Part shown: in pieces, positions 8,010 through 15,111 of the stretch
How positions within the stretch are numbered: the stretch's first letter is position 1
Layout of the letters: each line of letters starts with the position of its first letter
NCBI GenBank assembly: GCA_002394395.1
Contig: DGTR01000012.1
Span: forward strand, 1-32,926
DNA: 32,926 nucleotides
Source of the DNA: Bacteroidales bacterium UBA4331
GTDB lineage: Bacteria > Bacteroidota > Bacteroidia > Bacteroidales > Paludibacteraceae
Reading direction: 5' to 3'
Translations under genes and position numbers: made by a program
The notes under the pieces: model-generated
Database searches by the model: none
Told to the model about the DNA's origin: nothing
What the model saw: the letters and a program-made list of their open reading frames with translations, nothing else

Positions 8010-9013
8010 TTTACGATATTGACTTTGACACCATCGACGAGTTTGTGCTGGCCGGTAGTGACGACCTCTACGCCGGGAACGATCTCCGGGGCGATGATCT
8101 CTATATCCTGGTCAAAACGCTGACCGAGGGTGACGGCTACGCGTTTGGCGCGTCCGTCCTCCACGACGAACACATAACGGTCATTCGCGCCGACGAGTTT
8201 CTCCACCGCCTGATAAGGGATGATGAGGGCGTTCGCTTTGCCCAGGCCGATGGTCGTCGTCACGTACATACCAGGACGCAAGAGGTTCCTGGAGTTCGGG
8301 ATGACGATCTTGCACTGGAAGGTATGAGACGAGGGATCGATGGTCGGATAGACCACCTCTACCGTCGCCGGGAAAGTCTGACCCGGATAGATCTCCGTCG
8401 CGAGCGTCAGCTTCATGCCGGCTTTGAAGAGCGGGAAGTAGGTCTCCGGGATAGCTACGAGCGCTTTGAGGCGGTCCAGCTGGGTAAGAACGAGTATCGG
8501 CTGACCGCCGTAGAGTTCCCCGTCCTCGTAGTTCTTGGCGGAGATGACGCCTGCAAACGGTGCCTTGACATAGGTGTTGGTCTCCAGGAACTCCAGCTGC
8601 TCCTTGGTGGAGTTATACTGGGTCGTGATCTGGTCATACTGCTGCTGGGTAGCCGAACCGGTCTTGAGCAGCATCTCTATACGGTTCTTCTCGATAGTGA
8701 GGTTCGCCATGGAGATCTTCGTAGTCTTGTACTGGGTCTGGTCCATGCGCACGAGGTCGCTACCGGCGGAGACGCGATCGCCCACCTCACGGTAGATATG
8801 CTCGATCTTACCGGTCAGAGAGGGTGCCACGTTTTGGGTGACATAACCTTGAAGGTTCGTCGAGACGGATATCTCACGCTCGATCTCGCGGGGCTGGAGG
8901 ACGGTGGTGCGGACTTGCTCTACGCGCTCCTCTTCCTGGGTTGCAGTTTCTTTGGACTTGCCGCACGCCATGAGAGTCAGGGCAGCAAGGGAGTAAATAA
9001 AAATCTTTTTCAT
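8006..9013 (-). CDS. RND membrane-fusion lipoprotein (AcrA/MexA-like)
   Basis: This is a 335-residue protein. A lipoprotein signal with lipobox LMAC places the acylated cysteine at 17. The N-terminal strand region (TTVLQPREIEREISVSTNLQG) leads to a biotinyl-lipoyl-like half motif (VAPSLTGKIEHIYREVGDRVSAG). A short alpha-hairpin follows, then the second lipoyl half (TYVKAPFAGVISAKNYEDGELYGG), and beta-barrel and membrane-proximal domains with PGMYVTTTI and IPYQAVEKLVG. It bridges the RND pump and the TolC-like channel in the periplasm. Position between the two partner genes supports one operon. Confidence 0.95.
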   Translation of the reverse strand: MKKIFIYSLAALTLMACGKSKETATQEEERVEQVRTTVLQPREIEREISVSTNLQGYVTQNVAPSLTGKIEHIYREVGDRVSAGSDLVRMDQTQYKTTKISMANLTIEKNRIEMLLKTGSATQQQYDQITTQYNSTKEQLEFLETNTYVKAPFAGVISAKNYEDGELYGGQPILVLTQLDRLKALVAIPETYFPLFKAGMKLTLATEIYPGQTFPATVEVVYPTIDPSSHTFQCKIVIPNSRNLLRPGMYVTTTIGLGKANALIIPYQAVEKLVGANDRYVFVVEDGRAKRVAVTLGQRFDQDIEIIAPEIVPGVEVVTTGQHKLVDGVKVNIVK

Positions 9014-9031
9014 ATTGGGTAGTTAATTTTT

Positions 9032-9077
9032 TCGATATTTCGATATGTCGATATTTCGATATTTCGGTATTTCGAAG
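9032..9077. repeat. Junction tandem repeat, 8-bp unit TCGATATT
   Basis: Five to six copies of TCGATATT with exact 8-bp phase (9032-9071, then a degenerate TCGAAGTT) fill the gap between the fusion-protein and TolC-like genes. Confidence 0.9.
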
Positions 9078-10421
9078 TTATTTGTTGAGGAACTCCTCGA
9101 GTTCGGATTGTGCATTGATGAGGGTGAGCATCGCCTGGACGTAGGTCGATTGCGCATTGATGAGGTCGTTGGAGGCGTTGGTGAGCTCGATATTCGACGC
9201 TGCGCCCCATTTGAATTTCTCCGTGGAGGAGTTGAAGACGCGTTGAGTAACCTCGATATTCTCTTTCTCGTTGAGGTAGGTCTCGTATGCGTTGGTGAGG
9301 TCGAAGCATAGCTGGCGATACTGGATCTCGAGGTTTCCCGAGGTCTCAGAGAGGGTATTTTTCGCCTCCTCGAGTGCGATCTTCTTCTCCACCACTGCCG
9401 CGGCGCGCTTACCGGACGACCAGAGCGGCATTTTGACGGTCACCTGAACGACGTTCGGCGGCGTCATACGCATACCTCCTTCGCCGTAGTACTTCTGGTT
9501 CTGGTAGTTATAGGCGAGCGCCACGGTCGGTCCGTATGCCCAGCCTGCCATGTGGACGCTACGCTTGGCGAGTTCGACTTGTTGCTGGAGAAGTTGGTAG
9601 TTGAGGTTATTCTCGATGGCGAAGTCTTGGCTCAGCAGTTCCAAGACGCGCTCCGGGGAGAGCACTTCGTCCATATTTTCCGTCAGCACGAGTTCGGTCT
9701 CTACCGGCACGTTCAGCAGCACCTTGAGGCTGTTGGTTGCGAGTTCGACATTTCGTTTCTGGGCGTTAATATTGTTCTTGAGAGTGTTGACACGCACGCG
9801 AATCTGATCGGCTGAGGTCTGTTCGGCTGCTCCGACATTCACTGCGTCCTGGGTCATCTGCTCGAGACCTTGGATATTGACGAGGCTGGAGTCTAAGAGT
9901 CCGGTGATGCTCTGTAGCGCCAAGACGGAAACGTAGGCGCTCATGACGCTGCTACGCAGCTCGTTCTCGGATTTCTCAAGGGCGATCTTCTTCATCTTGA
10001 TGGCTACGTTATTGAGCAGTACCCCGACGATGCCCTGGCCGTTGATACCTATCGCCGCCGTGACGCCCAATGCGCCGACGTTCGGCATGTTGATATTGAT
10101 CTTATTGCCCATCATCGTCATCTCGGCGGTATAACCGCAGTAGTTGCTGTAGGAGTAACTACCATCGACCGACGGCAGCAATGAAGCGATCGTTTGCCAA
10201 CGCTGAGCGTAGGCTTCCTGCACCGCGAGGGATGCGTTTCTGAGGCTGCGGTTCTGCTTCACCGCAAAATCCTGCGCCTCTTTGAGCGAGAGGCTCAATA
10301 ATGCCGGCACGCTATCTTGCGAACGTTGCACACTACGCGTCGCCGCCATCACGTGGTCCTCTGCCATTACCACTGTACTCGTCACGAGCAGCACGGTCAT
10401 CATAAAAATAAGTTTCTTCAT
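9078..10421 (-). CDS. TolC-like outer-membrane efflux protein (OEP family)
   Basis: This is a 447-residue protein. Residues 1-20 form a signal peptide. Two OEP repeats follow: LSLKEAQDFAVKQNRSLRNASLAVQEAYAQRWQ opens the first. The second starts near YQLLQQQVELAKRSVHMA and includes the ALAYNYQ strand and VTVKMPLWSSGKRAAAVVEKK. Long amphipathic helices (LEKSENELRSSVMSAY, AKNTLSETSGNLEIQYRQL) form the periplasmic tunnel. It would be the outer-membrane exit duct for the RND pump encoded downstream. The gene starts 4 bp after the TetR stop, so translation is probably coupled to the regulator. Confidence 0.95.
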   Translation of the reverse strand: MKKLIFMMTVLLVTSTVVMAEDHVMAATRSVQRSQDSVPALLSLSLKEAQDFAVKQNRSLRNASLAVQEAYAQRWQTIASLLPSVDGSYSYSNYCGYTAEMTMMGNKININMPNVGALGVTAAIGINGQGIVGVLLNNVAIKMKKIALEKSENELRSSVMSAYVSVLALQSITGLLDSSLVNIQGLEQMTQDAVNVGAAEQTSADQIRVRVNTLKNNINAQKRNVELATNSLKVLLNVPVETELVLTENMDEVLSPERVLELLSQDFAIENNLNYQLLQQQVELAKRSVHMAGWAYGPTVALAYNYQNQKYYGEGGMRMTPPNVVQVTVKMPLWSSGKRAAAVVEKKIALEEAKNTLSETSGNLEIQYRQLCFDLTNAYETYLNEKENIEVTQRVFNSSTEKFKWGAASNIELTNASNDLINAQSTYVQAMLTLINAQSELEEFLNK

Positions 10422-10425
10422 ATAT

Positions 10426-11028
10426 TCAGTTGTATAATTTTAATCCTTCCTCGGAAAGCACGCCGCGGACGAAGACGTCCATCGCCGTATGCCCTAACTG
10501 GTGCATATTATGCCCGTGGCCTTCGATCACCTCGAAATCATTGATCGCGTCGCTGTGTATCTTCGCAAAAAGAACCGCTGTCAATTCTATATTAAGGTTC
10601 GCGCGCACGAGACCTTCCTGCTGACCTTGCTCTAAATAAGCCATGATATATTCTTTTTGCGTCTTGAAGCACTCTTCTTGGAACTCCGCGAACTGACGGG
10701 GATAGTATTTTTTCAGGTCATAAACCAACTGTGGCACCCGCCGCACGTCGTTCTTCTCCGCCTCTTGGTGCTTGATAAAACGGCTCACTAACTTGCGGAA
10801 ATCCTTCAACTCCAGCAACTCGTCCATCTTTCCGGCGATATAAGCAACATTCGCATGCAATAATTGTGCCACAAGTTCATCCTTGGACGCAAAATAGACG
10901 TAGAAAGTCTTTTTCGACATTCCCATTTCCCTGCAGATATCATCGATTGACACGCTACGGATGCCTAAGCGAAAAAACATCTCGCCTGCCGTCTTGATGA
11001 TGTTATTTACCATTTGGTCATTTACCAT
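10426..11028 (-). CDS. TetR/AcrR-family regulator of the efflux operon
   Basis: This is a 200-residue protein. The N-terminal helix-turn-helix (about 10-46) reads IIKTAGEMFFRLGIRSVSIDDI then MGMSKKTFYVYFASKDEL, the standard TetR pattern. The C-terminal part is an all-helical ligand-binding domain with a typical KYYPRQFAEFQEECF segment. It is the first gene of the efflux operon, 4 bp ahead of the TolC-like gene, so autoregulation of the pump is likely. The first five codons (MVNDQ) come from a CATTTACCATTTGGT repeat; a second in-frame ATG at 11011-11013 (MVNNII) could be used instead. A 9-bp inverted repeat at 11120-11145, just upstream of the promoter, is a candidate operator. Confidence 0.93.
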   Translation of the reverse strand: MVNDQMVNNIIKTAGEMFFRLGIRSVSIDDICREMGMSKKTFYVYFASKDELVAQLLHANVAYIAGKMDELLELKDFRKLVSRFIKHQEAEKNDVRRVPQLVYDLKKYYPRQFAEFQEECFKTQKEYIMAYLEQGQQEGLVRANLNIELTAVLFAKIHSDAINDFEVIEGHGHNMHQLGHTAMDVFVRGVLSEEGLKLYN

Positions 11029-11040
11029 GTACCATTTATT
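11005..11040. repeat. CATTTACCATTTGGT repeat at the TetR start
   Basis: Units ATTTACCATTTGGTC and ATTTACCATGTACC overlap the first codons of the tetR-like gene. The same family occurs near ruvB, the ABC gene and the PII-like gene. Confidence 0.8.
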
Positions 11041-11080
11041 TTGACAAGTAGTTATTTAGTCACTTTCCCAAAAACGGCTG

Positions 11081-11111
11081 CAAAATTACTACTTTTTTTT
11101 CATTCTCGCAA
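11081..11111 (-). promoter_or_regulatory. Promoter of the TetR/efflux operon
   Basis: On the minus strand, TTG (11109-11111), a 20-bp T-rich spacer and TAATTTTG (11081-11088) match the Bacteroidota promoter consensus. The TetR start at 11028 follows after about 53 bp. Confidence 0.75.
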
Positions 11112-11119
11112 GAAACTTG

Positions 11120-11145
11120 GAAACTTTTTATATTGCAAAAGTTTC
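11120..11145. promoter_or_regulatory. Inverted repeat, candidate TetR operator
   Basis: GAAACTTTT (11120-11128), an 8-bp spacer, then AAAAGTTTC (11137-11145) is a perfect 9-bp inverted repeat centred upstream of the efflux promoter. A third half-site GAAACTT overlaps at 11112-11118. Length and position suit a dimeric regulator, but binding is an inference. Confidence 0.45.
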
Positions 11146-11237
11146 TTTGTAAAGTACAGTTTGCAAAATTCCACTTTCGTTCCGTTTGTGGGACTTCTAT
11201 TCCGCCTCTTCTTATTCCTTTCTTACGTTTTTATCAA

Positions 11238-11280
11238 ACACAGCATTAACACAGGATTAACACAGCATTAACACAGGATA
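11238..11280. repeat. 11-bp tandem repeat ACACAG(C/G)ATTA
   Basis: Four units in exact 11-bp phase alternate C and G at the seventh position (C, G, C, G). It lies in the 350-bp gap between the efflux promoter and the terminator at 11311-11340. No gene is supported in that gap. Confidence 0.9.
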
Positions 11281-11310
11281 GTAGGCACACATCCACGAGT
11301 CATCCGCAAA

Positions 11311-11340
11311 AAGGAGGGGCGCAAAATTGCGTCCCTCCTT
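11311..11340 (-). terminator. Rho-independent terminator of the OB-like secreted protein gene
   Basis: AAGGAGGG pairs with CCCTCCTT and CGCAA with TTGCG across an AA loop. On the minus strand the stem is followed by TTTTTGCGG. It lies about 40 bp after the stop at 11379. Confidence 0.85.
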
Positions 11341-11342
11341 GT

Positions 11343-11362
11343 ATCCGCCAAGATTGGCGGAT
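11343..11362 (-). terminator. Second hairpin after the stop, no U-tract
   Basis: ATCCGCCA and TGGCGGAT form a perfect 8-bp stem with a 4-nt loop between the stop codon and the main terminator. It may protect the mRNA 3' end. Confidence 0.5.
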
Positions 11363-11378
11363 CTGTCCTTGCGCACGA

Positions 11379-12581
11379 TTAGCGAACCTGTACGCCCTGT
11401 GCGTTGTACATCTTGTTGTCGCGAACGATGTACATCACGCCGTCGATCATGACTTTCTGAGCTTTCTCGGTCAGAGTGACGTTCTCGATGCCTAGGCCAG
11501 AAGCATGTACCAGAGTACCACCGGAAATCTCATAGCTATGGAACTCACCGCTCTCGCCTTCACCCCAATAGTGCTGGATTCGACCGGTAACGATTACGAG
11601 ATCGCCTTCAGCTACTTCTGCATCCACAGATACACATTTGTATGCCTCAAACTCGCCACGCACACCTACCTCATCAGCGAGATAGAACGTATTCGCGTTT
11701 TTAGAAGATATACCTACTACATAGCCTTTTACAGCATATTTATCAACCGTTGTAGCCGAGCTGCCTTTCTGCGGAGTGAGAGCTTGAGCGATTTGCAAAG
11801 CCTCATTTACCGTGATTGGCTCGAGCACAACAGGCTCAATCGGATCAAACTCGCCGAAATAAATCTCAAGCTTCTCAATACGAGCTTGGCTGGTCAGCGT
11901 ATAAGTCCAAGTGTTTGCGTTAACAACTACCTCTGTCTCAAGGTCACCAGTGTAAGTTTGATAGAATTGGAATACCAATTTACCGATTTGCTCGGTCTCG
12001 GAAGTGATAGTAATCACGCCGTTTTTATAGCAACGGAGCGTAGCATGTGAGTCATCGTTATAACCCTTGTCGCAAGTAAAAGTAACACCATCCTTCGTAG
12101 CAGAAACAGGACTACCCGTAGTAGATGTTCCTTGCCCCGTGAAATCATTACCTGTGAATACTACGTCTGCCTCCTCGCCCGGTTCAGGACGCTCTCCATT
12201 CTTTTCGATGATAGTAACTACACCTTTCTTAACTGTTTCCAACAAACCTTGATAGTTGGTCAACTTAGCTTTTACGCTTACTTTGTCTGTAAGAAAAACT
12301 TGCTCAGCAGAAACACCCTGATAGATTTCAAGAGCGCCATCAGCATTCGAAGCTGCTGTTCCTTGCTCGTCAGCGATCCAGAAAATCTGGTTTCCATACT
12401 TAGCCCAGCCGCCATCTTCAGAACCTTGCATTGCGGTTACATAACCTTCGATCTCATACTCAACCTCAGTAGTAGCACCTTGCTCCAACTGACCTGCGAT
12501 CTGCAAAGCCTCAGCCACAGTGATGGCATTCATTGAAACTGCGAAAAGCGCAGCAGCAACAAAAGTAAATAATTTCTTCAT
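11379..12581 (-). CDS. Secreted protein with two OB-like modules and C-terminal tag
   Basis: This is a 400-residue protein. Residues 1-18 are a signal peptide. Residues about 19-125 and 250-355 are related modules. Each starts with IT-V-x-EALQIA, has an internal Y-x-(I/V)-x-GYV strand, a (Y/F)-x-(I/L)ADE segment and a (V/I)-K-(A/V)-(K/R)-type strand, as in secreted OB-fold proteins of Bacteroidales (DUF6359-like). Between them is a beta-rich domain (FTGNDFTGQGTS to IEKLEIYFGEFD). The end, residues 364-400, is a tag shared with three other secreted proteins in this window (K-V-M-I-D-G-V-M-Y-I-V-R-D-N-K-M-Y, then NAQGVQVR). Secretion or surface export is likely; substrate is unknown. It has its own promoter and terminator. 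Confidence 0.8.
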   Translation of the reverse strand: MKKLFTFVAAALFAVSMNAITVAEALQIAGQLEQGATTEVEYEIEGYVTAMQGSEDGGWAKYGNQIFWIADEQGTAASNADGALEIYQGVSAEQVFLTDKVSVKAKLTNYQGLLETVKKGVVTIIEKNGERPEPGEEADVVFTGNDFTGQGTSTTGSPVSATKDGVTFTCDKGYNDDSHATLRCYKNGVITITSETEQIGKLVFQFYQTYTGDLETEVVVNANTWTYTLTSQARIEKLEIYFGEFDPIEPVVLEPITVNEALQIAQALTPQKGSSATTVDKYAVKGYVVGISSKNANTFYLADEVGVRGEFEAYKCVSVDAEVAEGDLVIVTGRIQHYWGEGESGEFHSYEISGGTLVHASGLGIENVTLTEKAQKVMIDGVMYIVRDNKMYNAQGVQVR

Positions 12582-12668
12582 GATTTTTTAAATTTTAAAA
12601 AGATTAAATGATTATTAATTAAAATATGTTCTTAAACATAAAAGTTTTCTATATTTCCATTTTCGGTG

Positions 12669-12699
12669 CAAAATTACAAATTTATTTTGATATGTGCAA
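12669..12699 (-). promoter_or_regulatory. Promoter of the OB-like secreted protein gene
   Basis: On the minus strand, TTG (12697-12699), a 20-bp spacer and TAATTTTG (12669-12676) match the consensus. An AT-rich leader of about 80 nt precedes the ATG at 12581. It overlaps the divergent promoter at 12687-12716. Confidence 0.7.
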
Positions 12700-12716
12700 A
12701 TTTTTTTGTACCTTTG
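12687..12716 (+). promoter_or_regulatory. Promoter of the response-regulator/recF operon
   Basis: TTG (12687-12689), a 19-bp spacer and TACCTTTG (12709-12716) match the consensus. Its position rules out the upstream ATG at 12626 as the start and supports ATG 12746. Confidence 0.78.
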
Positions 12717-12745
12717 TGCCGTTTTTTAGTAAAAAGGCAAAAAAG

Positions 12746-13906
12746 ATGGCAAAACTGTTAATTATAGACGACGAACGCGGAATCCGCAACACGCTTCGTG
12801 AGATACTTGCCGACGAGGGTTACGAAGTAGAGGTGGCTGAGAACGGCAAACAAGGTCTGGAGATGGCGCAGGCAAAGGCTTACGACCTGATTTTCTCGGA
12901 TATCAAGATGCCGGAGATGGACGGTATGGAGGTGCTTGCAACACTCAAAAGCGGAGACGAACCTGCCGATTGTCCCGTAGTGATGATTACGGGTCATGGG
13001 GATGTGGAGACGGCAGTACAGGCGCTGAAAGCCGGGGCGTATGATTTTCTGGTCAAGCCGCTGGATCTGAACCGCATCCTGATCACGACGAAGAACGCCT
13101 TGGAATCCAAGAACCTGCGGCAGGAGACTAAGCAGCTTCGCAAGAAAGTAGCCGCGAAAGGTGCTACGATGGTGGGCGAGAGTGCGGCTATCGAGCGCGT
13201 GCGCGAGATAATAAATAAGGTGGCGCCGACGGAGGCCCGTGTGCTGATTACCGGTCCGAACGGGACGGGTAAAGAGGTGGTGGCGCACCTTATTCACGAG
13301 AACTCCGCGCGTGCAAACGGTCCGATGGTAGAGGTCAACTGCGCTGCCATCCCGAGTGAGTTGATCGAGAGTGAGTTGTTCGGACACATGAAAGGTTCGT
13401 TCACGGGGGCCGTCAAAGACAGAGCGGGCAAGTTCGAACAGGCTGACGGCGGTACGTTGTTCCTGGACGAGATAGGCGACATGAGTCTGGCGGCGCAGAC
13501 CAAAGTGCTGCGGGCTTTGCAAGAGAGCGAGATCACGCGTGTGGGATCCGACAAAGCCATCAAAGTAAACGTCCGTGTACTGGCGGCAACGAACAAAGAC
13601 CTGCAAAAAGAGATTGAGGCAGGCAATTTCCGCGAGGACCTATTCCATAGGCTCAATGTCATTCCTATCGCCGTTCCGGCGCTCAACGACCGTATCGAAG
13701 ATATTCCGCTGCTGGTTAGCTATTTTACAGAACAGATCTGCGGCGAACAAGGTATCGCCGTGAAGGAGTTTGAGCCGGCGGCCATCAAGGCGCTGCAGCA
13801 GATACAATGGACGGGAAACATCCGCCAGCTGCGGAACGTCGTGGAGCGGTTGATTATCCTCGCCGGGCCGAAGATTACCAAAGAGGACGTCGAGGCGTAC
13901 GCATGA
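12746..13906 (+). CDS. Sigma-54-type response regulator lacking a DNA-binding domain
   Basis: This is a 386-residue protein from ATG 12746. The receiver domain (1-118) has acidic residues D8/D9, phospho-acceptor D52 (FSDIKMPEMDG) and K104 (FLVKP). The AAA+ domain has Walker A GPNGTGKE (170-177), a sigma-54 contact loop GSFTGA (217-222, usually GAFTGA) and Walker B LFLDEIG (about 238-244). It also has the NVIPIAVPALNDR and WTGNIRQLRNVVERL segments. The protein stops at about the end of the AAA+ lid, so the usual Fis-type HTH is absent. It should still act on sigma-54 holoenzyme, probably from solution or via a partner. No histidine kinase is in the window. Its stop overlaps the recF start (ATGA). 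Confidence 0.9.
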   Translation: MAKLLIIDDERGIRNTLREILADEGYEVEVAENGKQGLEMAQAKAYDLIFSDIKMPEMDGMEVLATLKSGDEPADCPVVMITGHGDVETAVQALKAGAYDFLVKPLDLNRILITTKNALESKNLRQETKQLRKKVAAKGATMVGESAAIERVREIINKVAPTEARVLITGPNGTGKEVVAHLIHENSARANGPMVEVNCAAIPSELIESELFGHMKGSFTGAVKDRAGKFEQADGGTLFLDEIGDMSLAAQTKVLRALQESEITRVGSDKAIKVNVRVLAATNKDLQKEIEAGNFREDLFHRLNVIPIAVPALNDRIEDIPLLVSYFTEQICGEQGIAVKEFEPAAIKALQQIQWTGNIRQLRNVVERLIILAGPKITKEDVEAYA

Positions 13907-15111
13907 TTTTACAATCCCTACATATTCTCAATTATCGCAATATACGCGAGGCGAGTCTGGAGTTTGGAGACAAGCTCAACTGCTTCGTAGGGCTGAACGG
14001 TCAGGGCAAGACGAATGTGCTGGACGCGATCTATCTGCTGAGTTTTGCGAAATCGGCCTTCACAAGTCAGGATAGTCTGAATATCACCCACGGCGAGGAG
14101 ATGGCGATGGTGCAAGGGGTATATAGTACAAAGTCGATAGTCGAAAGACCATCCTTACAGGACTCAAAGACGCTTTCTACTTTGAGCGCTAGCGGTCTTT
14201 CTACTTTAAGCCCGGAGGGCGGTCTAACAACCATCTCTTGCGGATTGAGAAGGGGCGTGAAGAAGCAGTTCCGGAAGGACAAGAAGGATTATCCGCGGCT
14301 GATAGATCATATTGGTCTTATTCCGTTGGTTTTGATTAGTCCGGCGGATCAGGATCTGATAGAAGACGGTTCGGATGAGAGAAGGCGGTTCATGGACGTC
14401 GTGATTAGTCAACTCGACCGCAAATATCTGGATTGTCTGACGACCTATAACGCTTTGCTCAAACAGCGCAACGCGTTGTTGAAACAATATGCAGACGCGC
14501 CAAATCCGCCAGATGATTTGTTAGAGGTCTTGGAATGGCAGATGGTGGAGCCGGCGCAGTATATCTTTAGGGCCCGGACGGAGTTTTTTGAGGCGTTTAA
14601 GCCGCATTTTGAAGAGGTTTATCGGCGTATTGCAGGAGAAGAAGAGGTTCCGGTACTTCGGTACGTGAGCCAGCTTCAGAACCGGGATTTACGCGAAGCG
14701 TACGTACGCACGAGACAGCGGGATCTAATACTCGGATGGACGAGTCAGGGGATCCATAAAGACGACTTAGAGATGAAACTCGGCGAGTTTCCTCTGAAGC
14801 AAGTCGGGAGTCAAGGCCAGCAGCGGACATTTGTTCTCGCGATGAAATTGGCACAGGCTTTGTACTTATCGAAAGTCGAAAGTAGAAAGTCGAAAGACCG
14901 CTTCGCTCAAAGCCAGAGACCGATTCTGCTGCTGGATGATATTTTTGACAGATTAGACAGCCAGCGTGTGGAGCGGATCGTGGAGATGGTGCAAGGTGAG
15001 GAGTTCGGTCAGATCTTTATTACGGACACCGACCGTCAACACCTGACGGAGATATTAAAACCGAACGATAAGGCGAAGATTTTTCATGTAGAAAATGGTC
15101 AAATTGCGTAA
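13903..15111 (+). CDS. recF: DNA replication/repair protein RecF with two in-frame repeat insertions
   Basis: This is a 402-residue protein starting at the ATG that overlaps the upstream stop. Hallmarks are LHILNYRNI at the N-terminus, Walker A GLNGQGKTN (30-38), CGLRRGVKKQF, the DRKYLDCLTTYNALLKQRNALLK helix, and the C-terminal GSQGQQRT signature and LLLDDIFDRLD Walker B/D-loop. RecF loads RecA at gaps. It is longer than the usual about 370 residues because of two low-complexity insertions encoded by dispersed repeats. Residues about 74-108 (rich in S, L, T) lie before the CGLRRG strand. Residues about 323-337 (S-K-V-E-S-R-K-S-K) lie just before the Walker B strand. Both fall in loops between conserved elements and keep the frame. 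It overlaps the next gene by 17 bp. Confidence 0.95.
   Translation: MILQSLHILNYRNIREASLEFGDKLNCFVGLNGQGKTNVLDAIYLLSFAKSAFTSQDSLNITHGEEMAMVQGVYSTKSIVERPSLQDSKTLSTLSASGLSTLSPEGGLTTISCGLRRGVKKQFRKDKKDYPRLIDHIGLIPLVLISPADQDLIEDGSDERRRFMDVVISQLDRKYLDCLTTYNALLKQRNALLKQYADAPNPPDDLLEVLEWQMVEPAQYIFRARTEFFEAFKPHFEEVYRRIAGEEEVPVLRYVSQLQNRDLREAYVRTRQRDLILGWTSQGIHKDDLEMKLGEFPLKQVGSQGQQRTFVLAMKLAQALYLSKVESRKSKDRFAQSQRPILLLDDIFDRLDSQRVERIVEMVQGEEFGQIFITDTDRQHLTEILKPNDKAKIFHVENGQIA
14128..14226. repeat. Repeat element inserted in recF, copy 1
   Basis: A direct AGTCGAAAGACC-type unit (14131-14150) is followed by two inverted units, CTTTCTACTTTGAG (14173-14186) and CTTTCTACTTTAAG (14197-14210). GAAAGACC (14143-14150) pairs with GGTCTTTC (14194-14201). 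Small palindromic cores (CGCTAGCG, CCCGGAGGG) sit between units. The frame stays open throughout. Confidence 0.8.
14869..14912. repeat. Repeat element inserted in recF, copy 2
   Basis: TCGAAAGTCGAAAGTAGAAAG is followed by TCGAAAGACCGCTTCGCTC and AAAG. The 3' part matches, with one small gap, the reverse complement of 14180-14201 in copy 1. It therefore belongs to the same element, in the opposite orientation. Confidence 0.8.

Noticed and set aside
11014..11271. A plus-strand frame in the gap upstream of TetR
   Set aside because: It overlaps the TetR start, promoter and repeats, is low-complexity, and has no promoter of its own.
11238..11280. A CRISPR array
   Set aside because: The 11-bp units are contiguous with no spacers, and no cas genes are present. 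The other tandem repeats in the window fail for the same reason.
12626..12745. An N-terminal extension of the response regulator from ATG 12626
   Set aside because: It would start upstream of the promoter at 12687-12716, and the extension has no receiver-domain sequence. ATG 12746 gives a standard receiver N-terminus.
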